45,196 nt of DNA from Streptomyces sp. G44 (GCF_016905445.1 NZ_JAFEXF010000038.1:1-45196); one strand, 5' to 3'. Counted from the first letter of the stretch, positions 26,472 to 35,376 are shown. Program-made: numbers and translations. Notes: a model not told the origin generated them from the sequence alone.

Positions 26472-26780
26472 TACCGCTGCTGTTCATCGAGGTCGGCAAC
26501 TACCACGAGACCGCGGAGGAGCTCGCCGACAAGCCGGAGAAGTACGCCCGGTTCTTCCGCAGGAAGGTGAACGACATTGACAGCCGTGAACGCCCGATGT
26601 GGCGCGCCCGCTGGGAGCGCTCCGGGCCGCCTGGTCGGGTGATGCGGCGTACCCGCCGGTGCTGCTGGTGTTCAACCGGATCGGCGAGCGCGCATTAAGA
26701 CCAGGAGCAGGAATACGAGCTGGACCAAGCCGTGCCCGCGCAGAAGGCCGGCAGAACCTGGCTCTCCCGCTTCCACAGGT
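26472..26780 (+). pseudogene. Replication-relaxation family protein fragment
   Basis: A piece reading PLLFIEVGNYHETAEELADK then EKYARFFRRKVNDIDSRERP and MWRARWERS matches the core of replication-relaxation proteins carried by actinobacterial plasmids and integrated elements. One frame over follows YPPVLLVFNRIGERAL, also typical, then a short tail ending RTWLSRFHR and a stop near 26780. The first 150 or more residues are absent, and at least one frameshift is present. It marks the remains of an integrated plasmid-like element at the border of the decayed region. Confidence 0.6.
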
Positions 26781-26889
26781 GACCCATGACGCCCGGGCCG
26801 ATTCGCCCACCGAACCGGTGCGGGGCACGCCGGGAGGGGCGCGCAGCGCGCCGATCGTTGTGCACCGGCCCTCCGACTCGGGCGGCTGG

Positions 26890-26971
26890 GGAGTTGCCGT
26901 GCGATACGACAAGCTCGCCGTCCGCTACGAGGCAACCGCCCTCGTAGCGACCAGCAACGAGTGGCTGCGAC
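26890..26971 (+). mobile_element. 3' remnant of an IS5-like transposase
   Basis: VRYDKLAVRYEATALVATSN followed by EWL is the characteristic C-terminus of IS5-family DDE transposases in Streptomyces. The catalytic part is missing and no terminal repeat is recognised. Confidence 0.6.
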
Positions 26972-27172
26972 CCGCAGTCCCACGCAACGGGATCGACGTT
27001 CCACACCGCGGGCAGACCGCTCCCGCAGAAGACGCAGACGAAGTCGCCCTCACGCACGATGGTGCCTCGCGTCACAAGCCCGAGACCGCGGTCTCTGCTA
27101 CCTCCTCCCCGAGGCTGCGACAGCCCCGGGGCATGAACCCCGCCCATGCGTGTCCTGGCCCATGCCGCCCGA

Positions 27173-27619
27173 CTACACCGAGGCTTCGGCTCCCGCGCTA
27201 GGGGCGAATCCGCTCCCCTGCTCGGCAAACACCTTGATCGCGGCCCCCAGGAAATCCACCAGCCCGGGGTGGTAGGAATTGTGGAACGCCCTCATGGCCT
27301 CGTCCTCGGCGTAAAAAAGCGACATGCCGACGTAAGCCTCCCTGGAGGGGGTGTAGAACCGGCAGGCGATGTCGAAGTGCCTGCGGACGAACTCCTGGAT
27401 CTGCGGGTCCCCTGGCAGGGAGCCGCCGTCCATGAAAGCCGTGATCTCCCGGTACAGGATGTCCCAGTCCTGGTGGACCCGCTCCCTGTCCACATGTTCC
27501 CAGTTGTTGGTCTCGGCAAGGCTCTTCGCCTGCTCCTCGGCCAACGACCGGCGACACTTGTCCTCGTAACTGTTCCCCACGGCCCCGGTTCCTATCGTTT
27601 CGTCACCTCTCCGGTACAT
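27173..27619 (-). CDS. Stand-alone TipAS-like antibiotic-recognition domain protein
   Basis: A 148-residue helical protein. The pattern WEHVDRERVHQDWDILYREI, FVRRHFDIACRFYTPSREAY and MSLFYAEDEAMRAFHNSYHP then GLVDFLGAAIKVFAEQ matches the TipAS fold. That globin-like helical domain binds thiopeptides such as thiostrepton when it forms the C-terminal half of the MerR-type regulator TipAL. Here the MerR DNA-binding half is absent, so the protein resembles free TipAS, which sequesters drug. A role in thiopeptide tolerance or other small-molecule binding is inferred. The start at 27619 is the first in-frame ATG; the ribosome-binding site is weak (AGAGG about 10 bases away). Flanking sequences are debris, so it may be a transferred single gene. 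Confidence 0.65.
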   Translation of the reverse strand: MYRRGDETIGTGAVGNSYEDKCRRSLAEEQAKSLAETNNWEHVDRERVHQDWDILYREITAFMDGGSLPGDPQIQEFVRRHFDIACRFYTPSREAYVGMSLFYAEDEAMRAFHNSYHPGLVDFLGAAIKVFAEQGSGFAPSAGAEASV

Positions 27620-27994
27620 CCCAGAGAGGCCGCCGACATGTCGGCATCGACCGGCTGCCGATGATCAACTGCCGGTCCAGACCGAACGGTGACACACAGC
27701 CATCGGGTCGGCAATCCATTTCCTGGGCCCTCCGGCCCGGTCGGCCGGCGGCGGAAAGGCGCAGTTCGAACAGCGAGCCGTCGGAGCGGGGCGTCCAGCC
27801 ACTCGACCGCCCGGCCCGGATCCCGGCAGCGACCTCGCGCATCTACGAACGCCTGGACCGCCTGGAGGCCGCGCCCGCCAATCGGACGGTCTGACCTACC
27901 GAAGCTGAGTCGGGCCGACCTGCCGCCCATCAGGGAGCGCACAGAAGCACGACAGCACTGCCGCAGCGGTTCCCCCTCGGACTTGAGGGGTGGT
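27620..27994. other. Gene-free stretch
   Basis: About 375 bases between the TipAS-like gene and the Gfo/Idh gene. Open frames on both strands lack start signals and resemble nothing I know. Probably remnant sequence. Confidence 0.4.
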
Positions 27995-28939
27995 TCAGCG
28001 CGGGCCGTTGACCTTCTGGTCGAGGTCAAGGGTGAGCTGGAGAGCGTCGAGCACGCTGTCGGGGGCGATCCGGTTCTCGTCCTTGCCGGCAAGGACGTCC
28101 ATGACGTGGCTGATCATGGCCGTGTACTGGTCGGCGGGCGGCAGTTCGAGCCGGCGGGCGCCATCGGGGGTGTAGGCGGTGAGCGTGCCGGCCAGCTTGC
28201 CGTCGAAGCCCATCGTGGACGAGGCGTCCAGCACGCCGTGCTCGAATGAGGCGGTGTATCCGCCGCGGGCTCCCCACGCCTCGGGCATAAGGGAGGACAT
28301 CGAACTGCGGGCCGCCGCCCCGTCGAATTGGAAGGTCGCGTCGATCGCCCCGGAGTCCTCGTCGCGCGCCACGGTGGTCACCATGAGGTCCTGCGGCAGG
28401 CCGAGGGTGCGGGTGATGATGTCCATGTCGCTGTGCATCGCCTCCAGCGGCAGCACCTTCAGCCCCAGCGAGGCACCCGGCCACAGGTGCGCGGTCAGGT
28501 TCCACAAGGTGAGCTGCTCCAGGCGGCCGTAGGTGTTCCCGCGTACCGCGGCGAACAGGGCCTGGTTGGCGGGGATGAACCGCTCGAACATGTCCACGAA
28601 CACATGCTTGTCGCTGCGTGCGGCGGCCTCGGCGACCCGCTTCGCGTCATCGAGATCGTCCGCGAGGGGCAGCTCGACCAGCACGTGCCTGCCCGCTGCC
28701 AGCGCGCGCAGGACGTACGGGGCGTGCAGCCGGATCGGGAGGCAGATGTCCACCAGATCGAAGGAGTCGTCCTCGAAGGCGGCGTCCATGTCGGTTGAGG
28801 AGGCGAAGCCGAACTGGTCGGCCACCTCGGCGGTCCTGTCCGCGTCGCGGCCGAACATCACCACGTCCACGTCGCCGCGGGCGGCGTAGACGGCGGCGTG
28901 CGCCTGTCCGAAACCGGTCCCCAACAGCGCGATCTTCAT
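27995..28939 (-). CDS. Gfo/Idh/MocA-family oxidoreductase
   Basis: A 314-residue protein. The N-terminal Rossmann domain starts MKIALLGTGFGQAHAAVYAA, with the GxGxxxxxH pattern for NAD(P). The active-site region shows HVLVELPLADDLDDAKRVAE, where ELPLA replaces the usual EKPxA. LNVL-type C-terminal beta sheet elements follow (LWNLTAHLWPGASLGLKVLP, EAMHSDMDIITRTLG). Such enzymes oxidise or reduce hydroxyl groups of sugars, inositols or related compounds; replacement of the active-site Lys suggests altered or lost catalysis. It is the third gene of a minus-strand run with two VOC proteins. An AAAGG site lies about 9 bases before ATG 28939. Confidence 0.85.
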   Translation of the reverse strand: MKIALLGTGFGQAHAAVYAARGDVDVVMFGRDADRTAEVADQFGFASSTDMDAAFEDDSFDLVDICLPIRLHAPYVLRALAAGRHVLVELPLADDLDDAKRVAEAAARSDKHVFVDMFERFIPANQALFAAVRGNTYGRLEQLTLWNLTAHLWPGASLGLKVLPLEAMHSDMDIITRTLGLPQDLMVTTVARDEDSGAIDATFQFDGAAARSSMSSLMPEAWGARGGYTASFEHGVLDASSTMGFDGKLAGTLTAYTPDGARRLELPPADQYTAMISHVMDVLAGKDENRIAPDSVLDALQLTLDLDQKVNGPR

Positions 28940-29017
28940 CAGTATTGCCTTTCGAATGACAGCGAGGTGGTCAAGCCCGCAGGCGACGGGCTCGGAGTAG
29001 GTGTCGTTGGTCTGGAT

Positions 29018-29425
29018 TCAGGAGGGCTGGGCCTGGCTGATGCACACCGGCTGGCCGGAGGGGTCCAGCAGGACCGTCCAGTGCTCCCCGCCGGGCTGGA
29101 AGTCGGGTTTGGTCGCTCCGAGTTCCAGCAGCCGCTTCTCGGCCGTGGCCACATCGGGGAACGCCAGGTCCATGTGGAAGGGCAAATCCTGCCCCGGCCA
29201 GTCGGGCGCGGTGAAGGAGGCCGAGGTGTAGAAGATGTAGGCCGTGTTGCCGAAGGTGACGGGGTAGGCGACGTCGTTGCCGTGTTCGTCGGGGTAGGGC
29301 TCTCCGACGGTGCTGCCCAGTGCCGCGGCGTAGAACTCGGCGAGCCGGCGCCCGTCATCGGCCCAGATCGCATGCGACAGGATTGAGCCGTCGAGCGTGC
29401 CGGTGTGGTGGGTGGTGGTGTTCAT
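29018..29425 (-). CDS. VOC-fold (glyoxalase-like) protein
   Basis: A 135-residue single protein with two paired beta-alpha-beta-beta-beta modules: ILSHAIWADDGRRLAEFYAA and FHMDLAFPDVATAEKRLLEL, then EHWTVLLDPSGQPVCIS. The end HWTVLLDPSGxPVCI matches the glyoxalase-like subgroup in which the C-terminal strand carries the last metal- or ligand-contacting residues. The function could be metal-dependent lyase, dioxygenase or antibiotic binding; none can be chosen. It lies 78 bases upstream of the Gfo/Idh gene and 121 bases downstream of the larger VOC gene, all on the minus strand. Confidence 0.85.
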   Translation of the reverse strand: MNTTTHHTGTLDGSILSHAIWADDGRRLAEFYAAALGSTVGEPYPDEHGNDVAYPVTFGNTAYIFYTSASFTAPDWPGQDLPFHMDLAFPDVATAEKRLLELGATKPDFQPGGEHWTVLLDPSGQPVCISQAQPS

Positions 29426-29546
29426 GGGAGGGGTTTCCTTTCCTTGTGCCCGCGGCCCGGCATAGCGGGGCAGCGGATCGTGCAGTGGGCACCGGGGGGC
29501 CGAGGGGGGCGGGGCGCTTGCCCAGCCCGCTGCCCCGGCTCGGGGG

Positions 29547-30367
29547 TCAGGCGCCGGTGGACTGGGCGGGCGGGGAGAACAGTCCGAAGCGCCGTCCGTG
29601 GGGGTCGGTCAGGCGGGCGTGGACCGTGCCGTCCGGATTGGATTCCGGACCGATTTCCACTCGGGCGCCCCACTGCCGTGCCGCTTCGGTGGTGGCGGTG
29701 ACGTCGGTGGCCAGGAAGCAGGGCATCACATAATCGGCGCCGGCTCCGACGGTGCTGTCGCCGCTGTGGTCCCACAGGCCGCCGGACGGCCACTGGGCAC
29801 CGGGGCCGAGGATGTTGAAGTACGGCTTGCCGCCGGCGGCGTCGTCCTTTTCGATACGCCAGCCGAAGCCGTCGGTGTAGAAGTCGGTGGTGGCCTTCAG
29901 GTCGGCGGTGCCGATCTCGAACCAGCCCATCGCCCCTGGCAGCGGCGTGTGGGCGGCCTGCTGCACGTACTCCTGGGTGCCGGCGATCCGCTCTTCGAAC
30001 CGCTGCGAGGTGGACTGGGAGAACAGGGAGAACAGATTGCCGCGCGGATCGGTCAGGCGGGCGAAGACGGTCACGTCCGCCACCTGCGTGGCCGGCACCA
30101 CGACCGTGGCACCGAGCGCGGTGAGCCTGGCCTCGTCCGCGTGAACGTCCGCGGAGAGGATCGACAGGTTGACCACCTCATCGCCGTTGGCGCCCTGCTG
30201 GATCGCGCCCATCGGCCACGGCGCGTCTTGGGCGAGGATACGGGTGTAGGTGCGGCCATCGACGGAGGAGTCGGGGTCGACTTCGGACCGTAGAAGCCGG
30301 TGACCGTCTCGGGGTCGGTGGCGCCGATTTCGAACCGGACAACCTGGCCGGGAGACATGAAAGTCAT
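29547..30367 (-). pseudogene. Two-domain VOC protein with frameshift near 30287
   Basis: The start is ATG 30367 behind AGGAAGGG. The first domain begins VRFEIGATDPETVTGFYG and is then interrupted. The sequence continues one frame over with DPDSSVDGRTYTRILAQ, MGAIQQGANGDEVVNLSI and ARLTDPRGNLFSLFSQ. The second domain is intact: GWFEIGTADLKATTDFYTDG, FGWRIEKDD, YVMPCFLATDVTATTEAARQ and RLTDPHGRRFGLFSPP. Besides the shift, about four codons expected between FYG and DPDSSVDG appear to be missing, which speaks for a real deletion rather than a read error. It heads the minus-strand VOC/VOC/Gfo-Idh run and is divergent from the WYL regulator. Confidence 0.8.
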
Positions 30368-30448
30368 TCGAAGATCCCTTCCTCATGAGTTTGCGGGGTT
30401 TTGTTCTGACACATGCCCTCCACGTTAGGGGGCTTTTAGGACACACCA

Positions 30449-30462
30449 CGTCCTTAAGGACG
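30449..30462. promoter_or_regulatory. Perfect 14-base palindrome between VOC and WYL genes
   Basis: CGTCCTTAAGGACG lies 14 bases before the ATG of the WYL regulator, in the 109-base gap it shares with the divergent VOC gene. It is the best candidate operator for that regulator. Confidence 0.6.
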
Positions 30463-30476
30463 GCCATTCTGAATGC

Positions 30477-31505
30477 ATGACGAGTGACCTTCCCGGCCGA
30501 ATGCTCCGGCTGCTGTCCCTGTTGCAGACCCGCCGCGAATGGCCGGGCGCCGAACTCGCCGACCGGCTCGGCGTCACCGGCCGCACTGTCCGCCGTGACA
30601 TCGACCGCCTACGCGAGCTGGGCTACCCCGTCGAAGGCACCACCGGCCACGCCGGCGGCTACCGGCTCGCATCCGGCACCGCCATGCCGCCCCTCCTGCT
30701 CGACGACGACGAGGCCACCGCCACCGCCGTCGCCCTGCGCACCGCCGCCGGCCACCTCACCGGCATGGAAGAAACCGCACTCCGCGCCCTGGCCAAACTC
30801 GAACAAGTCCTGCCCACCCGGCTGCGCACCCAGGTCGCCGCCCTTCATCAGACCACCGCCGCCATCGACTGGGAAACCCGCGGCCCGCGCATCGATCCCG
30901 AACTGCTCGCCCTATTCGCCGTCGCCTGCCGCGACCACGAGATGCTCGCCTTCGACTACACCGCCCGAGAGGCCACCACCGCGGCCCCCCGCCGCGTCGA
31001 ACCCCACCACCTCGTCTCCTCCGGCGGCACGTGGTACCTCCTCGCCCACGACACCGGCAAGGACGACTGGCGCATCTACCGCCTCGACCGCATCACCGCC
31101 CCCACGCCTCTCCGGCACCGCTTCACGCCCCGTCCCGTCCCCGGTGGCGACCCGGCCGCCTACGTCGCCACGAAGATCGCCACCGCGCCCGCCCGCTACC
31201 GCGCCGTCGCCACCGTCCAGGCCCCCGCCGAGACCGTCCGCCGCCGCACCGGAACCCTGCCCGATCGTGTCGCGTCCCTCGACGGAAAATCCTGCACCGT
31301 CGACTGCTCCGGCAACCACCTGCCCGGCATCGCCCAGCACCTCGCTGTCCTCGACGCCGATTACACCCTCGACGCTGATCCCCAGGTCATCGCCTACCTG
31401 CGCCGTGCTGCCGAACGACTGCACCAGGCAGCCACACCCCGGGCTGGGCGCCAGGAGCAACCCGACGGCAGGCGCACCTCTCCGCGCGGCGATCACTTCG
31501 ATTGA
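30477..31505 (+). CDS. YafY-type WYL-domain transcriptional regulator
   Basis: A 342-residue protein. An N-terminal DeoR-like helix-turn-helix (RMLRLLSLLQTRREWPGAEL, LGVTGRTVRRDIDRLRELGY) is followed by a helical linker and the WYL domain (about 140-240: RRVEPHHLVSSGGTWYLLAH, DWRIYRLDRI). A C-terminal WCX-type extension closes the protein. WYL domains sense small ligands or nucleic acid signals. Proteins of this layout usually sit opposite the genes they control, in this case the VOC run. No Shine-Dalgarno precedes ATG 30477, so it may be leaderless or start slightly downstream. Confidence 0.88.
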   Translation: MTSDLPGRMLRLLSLLQTRREWPGAELADRLGVTGRTVRRDIDRLRELGYPVEGTTGHAGGYRLASGTAMPPLLLDDDEATATAVALRTAAGHLTGMEETALRALAKLEQVLPTRLRTQVAALHQTTAAIDWETRGPRIDPELLALFAVACRDHEMLAFDYTAREATTAAPRRVEPHHLVSSGGTWYLLAHDTGKDDWRIYRLDRITAPTPLRHRFTPRPVPGGDPAAYVATKIATAPARYRAVATVQAPAETVRRRTGTLPDRVASLDGKSCTVDCSGNHLPGIAQHLAVLDADYTLDADPQVIAYLRRAAERLHQAATPRAGRQEQPDGRRTSPRGDHFD

Positions 31506-31717
31506 CCAGGCGCGGTACTGCCTCCGGCGTGAGTTCGACCAGGTCTGGCGGGACATTGACAGGCCTCAGGTGCTTGCGTCTCGTCTACCGGCAGGTCAGG
31601 GGCCGTCACCAGGTCACCGGTATGGCTCACCGGTTCGGGTGGCCCCGCCTGCGCGGCCCGGACGATGAGAGCATCCCGGCATGTCACGCCGGACCTCCGT
31701 CAAGGAAGGGAGACGTC

Positions 31718-31915
31718 ATGCGCCGTCGCAGCACCGCCCTGTTGGGAGCCGCCGTAGGCCTCGGCATCCTCGCCATTCCGGCCCACCCCGTCCATGCCAC
31801 CGCAGCACCTACCGCATCCGCGGCTGATCCCGTGCCTCCCGGGGTCCCGCAGCCTCAACTGCCCCAAATCCAGAATCTGTCCCAGCTTCGCCAGATCCCC
31901 GGACTGTCCGACTGA
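31718..31915 (+). CDS. Small secreted peptide of 65 residues
   Basis: The ribosome-binding site AAGGAAGGGAG precedes ATG 31718. The protein starts MRRRSTALLGAAVGLGILAI and has a signal-peptidase site near VHA-TA or SAA-DP at about 28-36. The mature part is only about 30 residues, Pro/Gln/Leu-rich (VPPGVPQPQLPQIQNLSQLR), ending GLSD. The family is unknown. The strong start signals and clean signal peptide support a real gene. A surface or signalling peptide is possible. Confidence 0.65.
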   Translation: MRRRSTALLGAAVGLGILAIPAHPVHATAAPTASAADPVPPGVPQPQLPQIQNLSQLRQIPGLSD

Positions 31916-32357
31916 CCAAAATCAAGCTGCTCGAGAGGTGGAGGTGAGGTAAGTCCTGCTGATCGTTCGGGGAACGGTCACGGCGACCGCTCCCGCACGT
32001 ATATGCACAGCGCGCCCCTTTCGGGTTGACGGCCTCTCACCTGCTGGTACAGGGCCCGTCGCCGAAGCGCAGGCGTGTGACTTCACCGACCCCCACGCCT
32101 GGTTCACCGCCGTCACCCAGAAGCAGACCCGGTAGCTCTCGGCGGACGCGTCGGCGGCATGCGGCGCCGCCGAGGCTGTACCGGCCCCCTGGTCCGTGAC
32201 ACCGGATGGGTCTGCCGCACGGACACCGGTTGGGGAGCCGAGAACGGAACCGACTCCAACCACCTCGCCAGCACCCGTACCAGCATCCGCAGCCGAGCTG
32301 AAGCGACGGCCAAGGGCCGGCTGGCACCTGCCGGTCCGACTGGGCGGCCCACCACCC
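31916..32357. other. Gene-free stretch after the small secreted peptide
   Basis: About 440 bases. A short plus-strand frame with DFTDPHAWFTAVTQKQTR (about 32080-32135) looks protein-like but is bounded by stops. No RNA gene or terminator is recognised. Confidence 0.35.
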
Positions 32358-32858
32358 TCACGGGCGGCGGGCCGCCGCACCTCCCTTGGACTGACGGCGG
32401 TGCGCTGCCGCGTCCCTGATCTCCTCGGTGGCCGCCCGGAAAGCAGGGGCGGCGTGAGTGAAGTAGTCAAAGAGAACGGCGCGTTGGTCCGGCGTGTATC
32501 GACGGAGAACCTCGGTGATCTGGCGCCGGGCTGGCCCGACCACTTCTTCAATATGGTCGAGGGAGTCGGCCACCGGCTCGATGATGACCTTGCGTCGATC
32601 ATCTGGATCGGCAGCCCGGCGGACGAATCCGGCTCGCTCCAGGCGGTCGATCAGGCGAGTGGTCGCCCCGGTGGTGAGACCGGTGCGTGCGGCCAGGTCT
32701 CCCGAGGTGAGCGTGCCTTCCAACGCGATCTGGCTGAGCGCATACCACTCGGAGGCGCTGAGCCCCACCGCTTCCGCCCCGGCCATGCCGTGAAGTCCCA
32801 CAGCGTCGAGGTACTGACGGAAGACCACATGCTCGTCTGCCGGCGTCAGGTCGGCCAT
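32358..32858 (-). CDS. MarR-family regulator
   Basis: A 166-residue protein with the MarR winged helix at about 45-125: LSASEWYALSQIALEGTLTS, DLAARTGLTTGATTRLIDRL and the wing GFVRRAADPDDRRKVIIEP. It forms a dimer in this family, binds a palindrome near its own promoter and releases it on ligand binding. The C-terminal 40 residues form the dimer helix, with a basic tail. ATG 32858 begins MADLTPADEH; a GTG at 32891 inside the operator is less likely. It is divergent from the SnoaL-like gene, and two copies of a palindrome fill the gap. Confidence 0.88.
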   Translation of the reverse strand: MADLTPADEHVVFRQYLDAVGLHGMAGAEAVGLSASEWYALSQIALEGTLTSGDLAARTGLTTGATTRLIDRLERAGFVRRAADPDDRRKVIIEPVADSLDHIEEVVGPARRQITEVLRRYTPDQRAVLFDYFTHAAPAFRAATEEIRDAAAHRRQSKGGAAARRP

Positions 32859-32880
32859 GTCCCTGGGTGCCCCTTGCCTA

Positions 32881-32938
32881 GATAGCTGCACACGTGCAGA
32901 TAATGTCTACCTGCAACATCTGCATAAGTGTAGCTATC
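32881..32938. promoter_or_regulatory. Duplicated MarR operator
   Basis: Site 1 (32881-32901) contains the perfect core CTGCAC-AC-GTGCAG. Site 2 (32918-32938) is the same 21-base element in inverted orientation, matching site 1 at 17 of 21 positions; both begin GATAGCT and end TGCAGAT when aligned. Their centres are 37 bases apart in the 91-base gap between the divergent genes. Confidence 0.75.
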
Positions 32939-32949
32939 GGGAGGATCTC

Positions 32950-33399
32950 ATGCCCACCCCGGACGACCGGAATGCCGTCACCGCGGTGATCGCCACACTC
33001 GTCGACGCCTGGCGACGCCACGACGCCGACACGTACGGTGCGCAGTTCACGCAGGACGCCACCTACGTCACCTTCGTCGGCACGTACTACCAGGGCCGCC
33101 GCGACATCATCGACAGCCACCGGACGCTGTTCGCCAAATTCCTCAAGGGCACACAGCTCGCCGACGAAATCCTGGATATCCGCTTCTACGGTCCGGACAC
33201 GGCCGTGATCACCGGCCGCGGCGACAGCTACAAGGGCAGCAGGCCGAAGAAGCTGACCAAGGTCCAGACCTACACCCTGGTCCGGGAACAGGACAGTCAG
33301 TGGCGCATCGCTGCCTTCCAGAACACCAAGCGCAAGCCGCTTATGGAGGCCATCTCCTTCAAGGCCGCCCCCGCCCTCGTCCCGGCACCCCAGAAGTGA
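32950..33399 (+). CDS. SgcJ/EcaC-type SnoaL-like protein
   Basis: A 149-residue NTF2/SnoaL-fold protein: AVTAVIATLVDAWRRHDADT, YGAQFTQDATYVTFVGTYYQ, GRRDIIDSHRTLFAKFLKGT and TYTLVREQDSQWRIAAFQNT. This matches the SgcJ/EcaC (DUF4440-like) group, small dimeric proteins found near polyketide genes and in stress loci, with an uncertain enzymatic role. GGGAGG lies 6 bases before ATG 32950. Control by the divergent MarR protein is inferred from the shared operators. Confidence 0.85.
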   Translation: MPTPDDRNAVTAVIATLVDAWRRHDADTYGAQFTQDATYVTFVGTYYQGRRDIIDSHRTLFAKFLKGTQLADEILDIRFYGPDTAVITGRGDSYKGSRPKKLTKVQTYTLVREQDSQWRIAAFQNTKRKPLMEAISFKAAPALVPAPQK

Positions 33400-33694
33400 C
33401 CGATGAAGCGACGGAAGCCAGCATGGGCAGGCGCCGACACACTCACACCGCACTCCCCAACCACTGTCCCACCGCCGACAGATGTCGGCGTACGACATTC
33501 TCAGGTTCTGGCTCAACTTCCGTGAGCGTGCTACCAGGCTTGCTGGAGGTGGGTGACGAACTGCCGGTCGCAGTCCGCGCTCAGAGTCGGGTTGGGCCTC
33601 TCGGTGCCGTCCACGACCGCGTCACCGCCAACCCGCGCGACGCCGTGCTCCTGGACGGCATAAGGGGTCGCAGGCGCGATGGAAGCATGCCGGT
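33400..33694. other. Gap between the SnoaL-like and ArsR genes
   Basis: About 295 bases. A plus-strand frame reads EVGDELPVAVRAQSRVGPLG and on to ANPRDAVLLDGIRGRR. It looks like a fragment of a real protein but has no start and no family I know. Confidence 0.35.
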
Positions 33695-34102
33695 TCAACG
33701 GAGAGGTGGCGTTTCGGTCTCACCGGCGGTCAGGGCCACATCACCGCGCGCGTGCGGGTCAGTCCGATCGTCGGTGCGCAGCGCCAGGTCGAGGAGGCCG
33801 GGGAAGCGGGCGTCGAACTCCTCGCGGCGCAGCCGGTTGAGCCTCTTGAGGCCTTGGTCGCGCTGCTCGACGAGGCCAGCGTCGCGCAGGACCGAGAAGT
33901 GGTGGCTCTTCGCGGCTCGGCCGACCGGCACGTCGAAGTTGCTACAGCTGAGTGTCCAGTCCGGGTGGCTCGCCAGGTCGCGTACCAGCTGTATGCGCAC
34001 CGGGTCGGCGAGCGCGGACAGGACCGTCAGCGGTGGCACGTCGCGGGGGCGGGTGTGCACCGGTGACTGACGGTGGCTTCTGCCCTCTGTGCGGTCCGTC
34101 AT
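33695..34102 (-). CDS. ArsR-family winged-helix regulator
   Basis: A 135-residue protein. The core (about 20-95) is VLSALADPVRIQLVRDLASH, then VPVGRAAKSHHFSVLRDAGL and VEQRDQGLKRLNRLRREEFD, the ArsR winged helix. The metal-box Cys pair ELCVCDL typical of metal sensors is absent; a single Cys in LSCSNF remains, so it is more likely a non-metal sensor. The Ser-His-His in the recognition helix is common in Streptomyces homologues that control efflux or metabolism genes. No target gene is adjacent. The ribosome-binding site is weak. Confidence 0.85.
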   Translation of the reverse strand: MTDRTEGRSHRQSPVHTRPRDVPPLTVLSALADPVRIQLVRDLASHPDWTLSCSNFDVPVGRAAKSHHFSVLRDAGLVEQRDQGLKRLNRLRREEFDARFPGLLDLALRTDDRTDPHARGDVALTAGETETPPLR

Positions 34103-34154
34103 GACTTAGCCCCCGCGCGCCTCGCCCGGCCGGGATGCTCGCGGACCGTACGGG

Positions 34155-35219
34155 GTGCGGGGCGGCGACCGACCGGCTCGGGCTGCTGCTGCGGTGCTGT
34201 CCATGCACGCGGAGGATCAGCCGCAGTTGTGCTCGGGCAACGTGGACGCCGAGCGGGACCGTCCGGCGGCGACGGTGGCGCGGTTGCTGGGCTGTTCTTC
34301 GGCGACCGGGGTGCAGGTGCTTGCCCGGCTCCAGGAGCGGGACGTGCTGTCGGTGGACCGGCGGGAGACAACGTCGGGGCTGAACGCGCGCAGCCGGGTC
34401 CGGCTGCTGCCGGTCGCCAAGGCCCACGAGTTCGCTGTCCAGGAGGTCCACGAAACCGCTGACGCGGTGTTTTCAGACCTCGCCGTTACTCCATCCGGGG
34501 ATCATAAGGCGACGGTTGCGGTCGTGACCCCTGTGGTTACTGAGGTTCAGGGTGCCGGGGAGGGCCTGGAGGTCGATTCGGCAGACCGCGCAGATGCTGC
34601 ACGTCTTCACGCCTCTCACGCTTCTGTGGCTACTTCCGGTGGGTCTCTCTCGCTCTCTGGTGGTTTCGCCGGCGAAGGCCGTGGTGGGAACTACGGTCTG
34701 CCGGACCGCGCGTGCGTGCGCGAGGGCAGTGGCCCGCTCCGGGGGGAACAGCGAAGAAGTACCCGCCGATCAGCAGCGAGAAGCCCGGCCTCGGGCCGGT
34801 GGCCGACGAGCCGGTGCGGGTCGTGGCCGGTGCGGGTCGTGGATGGTGCGGGTCAGGGCAGGTGACAGCGGGGGAGGGTGCCCTGCCGCCGGAGGATCTG
34901 CAGGTCGTCCGGGCCCCGGTCGACCTGGTATGGGCGCGGCTGGACCGTCCGGCCGCCCGCCGCCTGGTGGAGGCTGCCGCCCGTAGCGGGCTGACCCGGA
35001 TGGAGGGAGGGCTTTGCGGGCCGTATGGACGCCCCGCAGGTGCTCGCTGAGCGCCGCGTCCGGCGCCTGAACGAGCAGATGGGCGCCGGCGGCCCGATCG
35101 CCGCCCCGGCGGGCTGGCTGCTGATACAGGGCCTGCCGCAGCGTCAGCAGTACGGCGACACCTGGTGCGACGCTCGGGGGCTGCTCGACTCCGCCCCGTC
35201 ATCCGTTGAACAATCGTGA
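34155..35219 (+). pseudogene. Frameshifted conserved Streptomyces helix-turn-helix protein
   Basis: Three frames carry consecutive parts of one protein. The first (34155-34740) has AERDRPAATVARLLGCSSAT, ARLQERDVLSVDRRETTSGL and NARSRVRLLPVAKAHEF, then SHASVATSGGSLSLSGGFAG. The second (to about 35040) has LPPEDLQVVRAPVDLVWARL and RLVEAAARSGLTRMEG. The third (35025-35219) has MDAPQVLAERRVRRLNEQMG and WLLIQGLPQRQQYGDTWCDA. To my recollection this layout occurs in an uncharacterised DNA-binding-like protein of Streptomyces accessory regions. Two frameshifts and a missing N-terminal portion make it inactive. Confidence 0.55.
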
Positions 35220-35376
35220 GTCTTTCCTGGTCACAGCGCCGCCCCGCCCGAAGCTGGTGTCGCGGTCAGGCTGCAGGGGGCTGGCCAGCGGACGTGGCCT
35301 GGTCGGCAGGCTGGTCCAACTGCTGCTCGCGGCGCCGCTCGTCGCCTGTCACGAATGGCCCCGCGGCCCCTTCACT

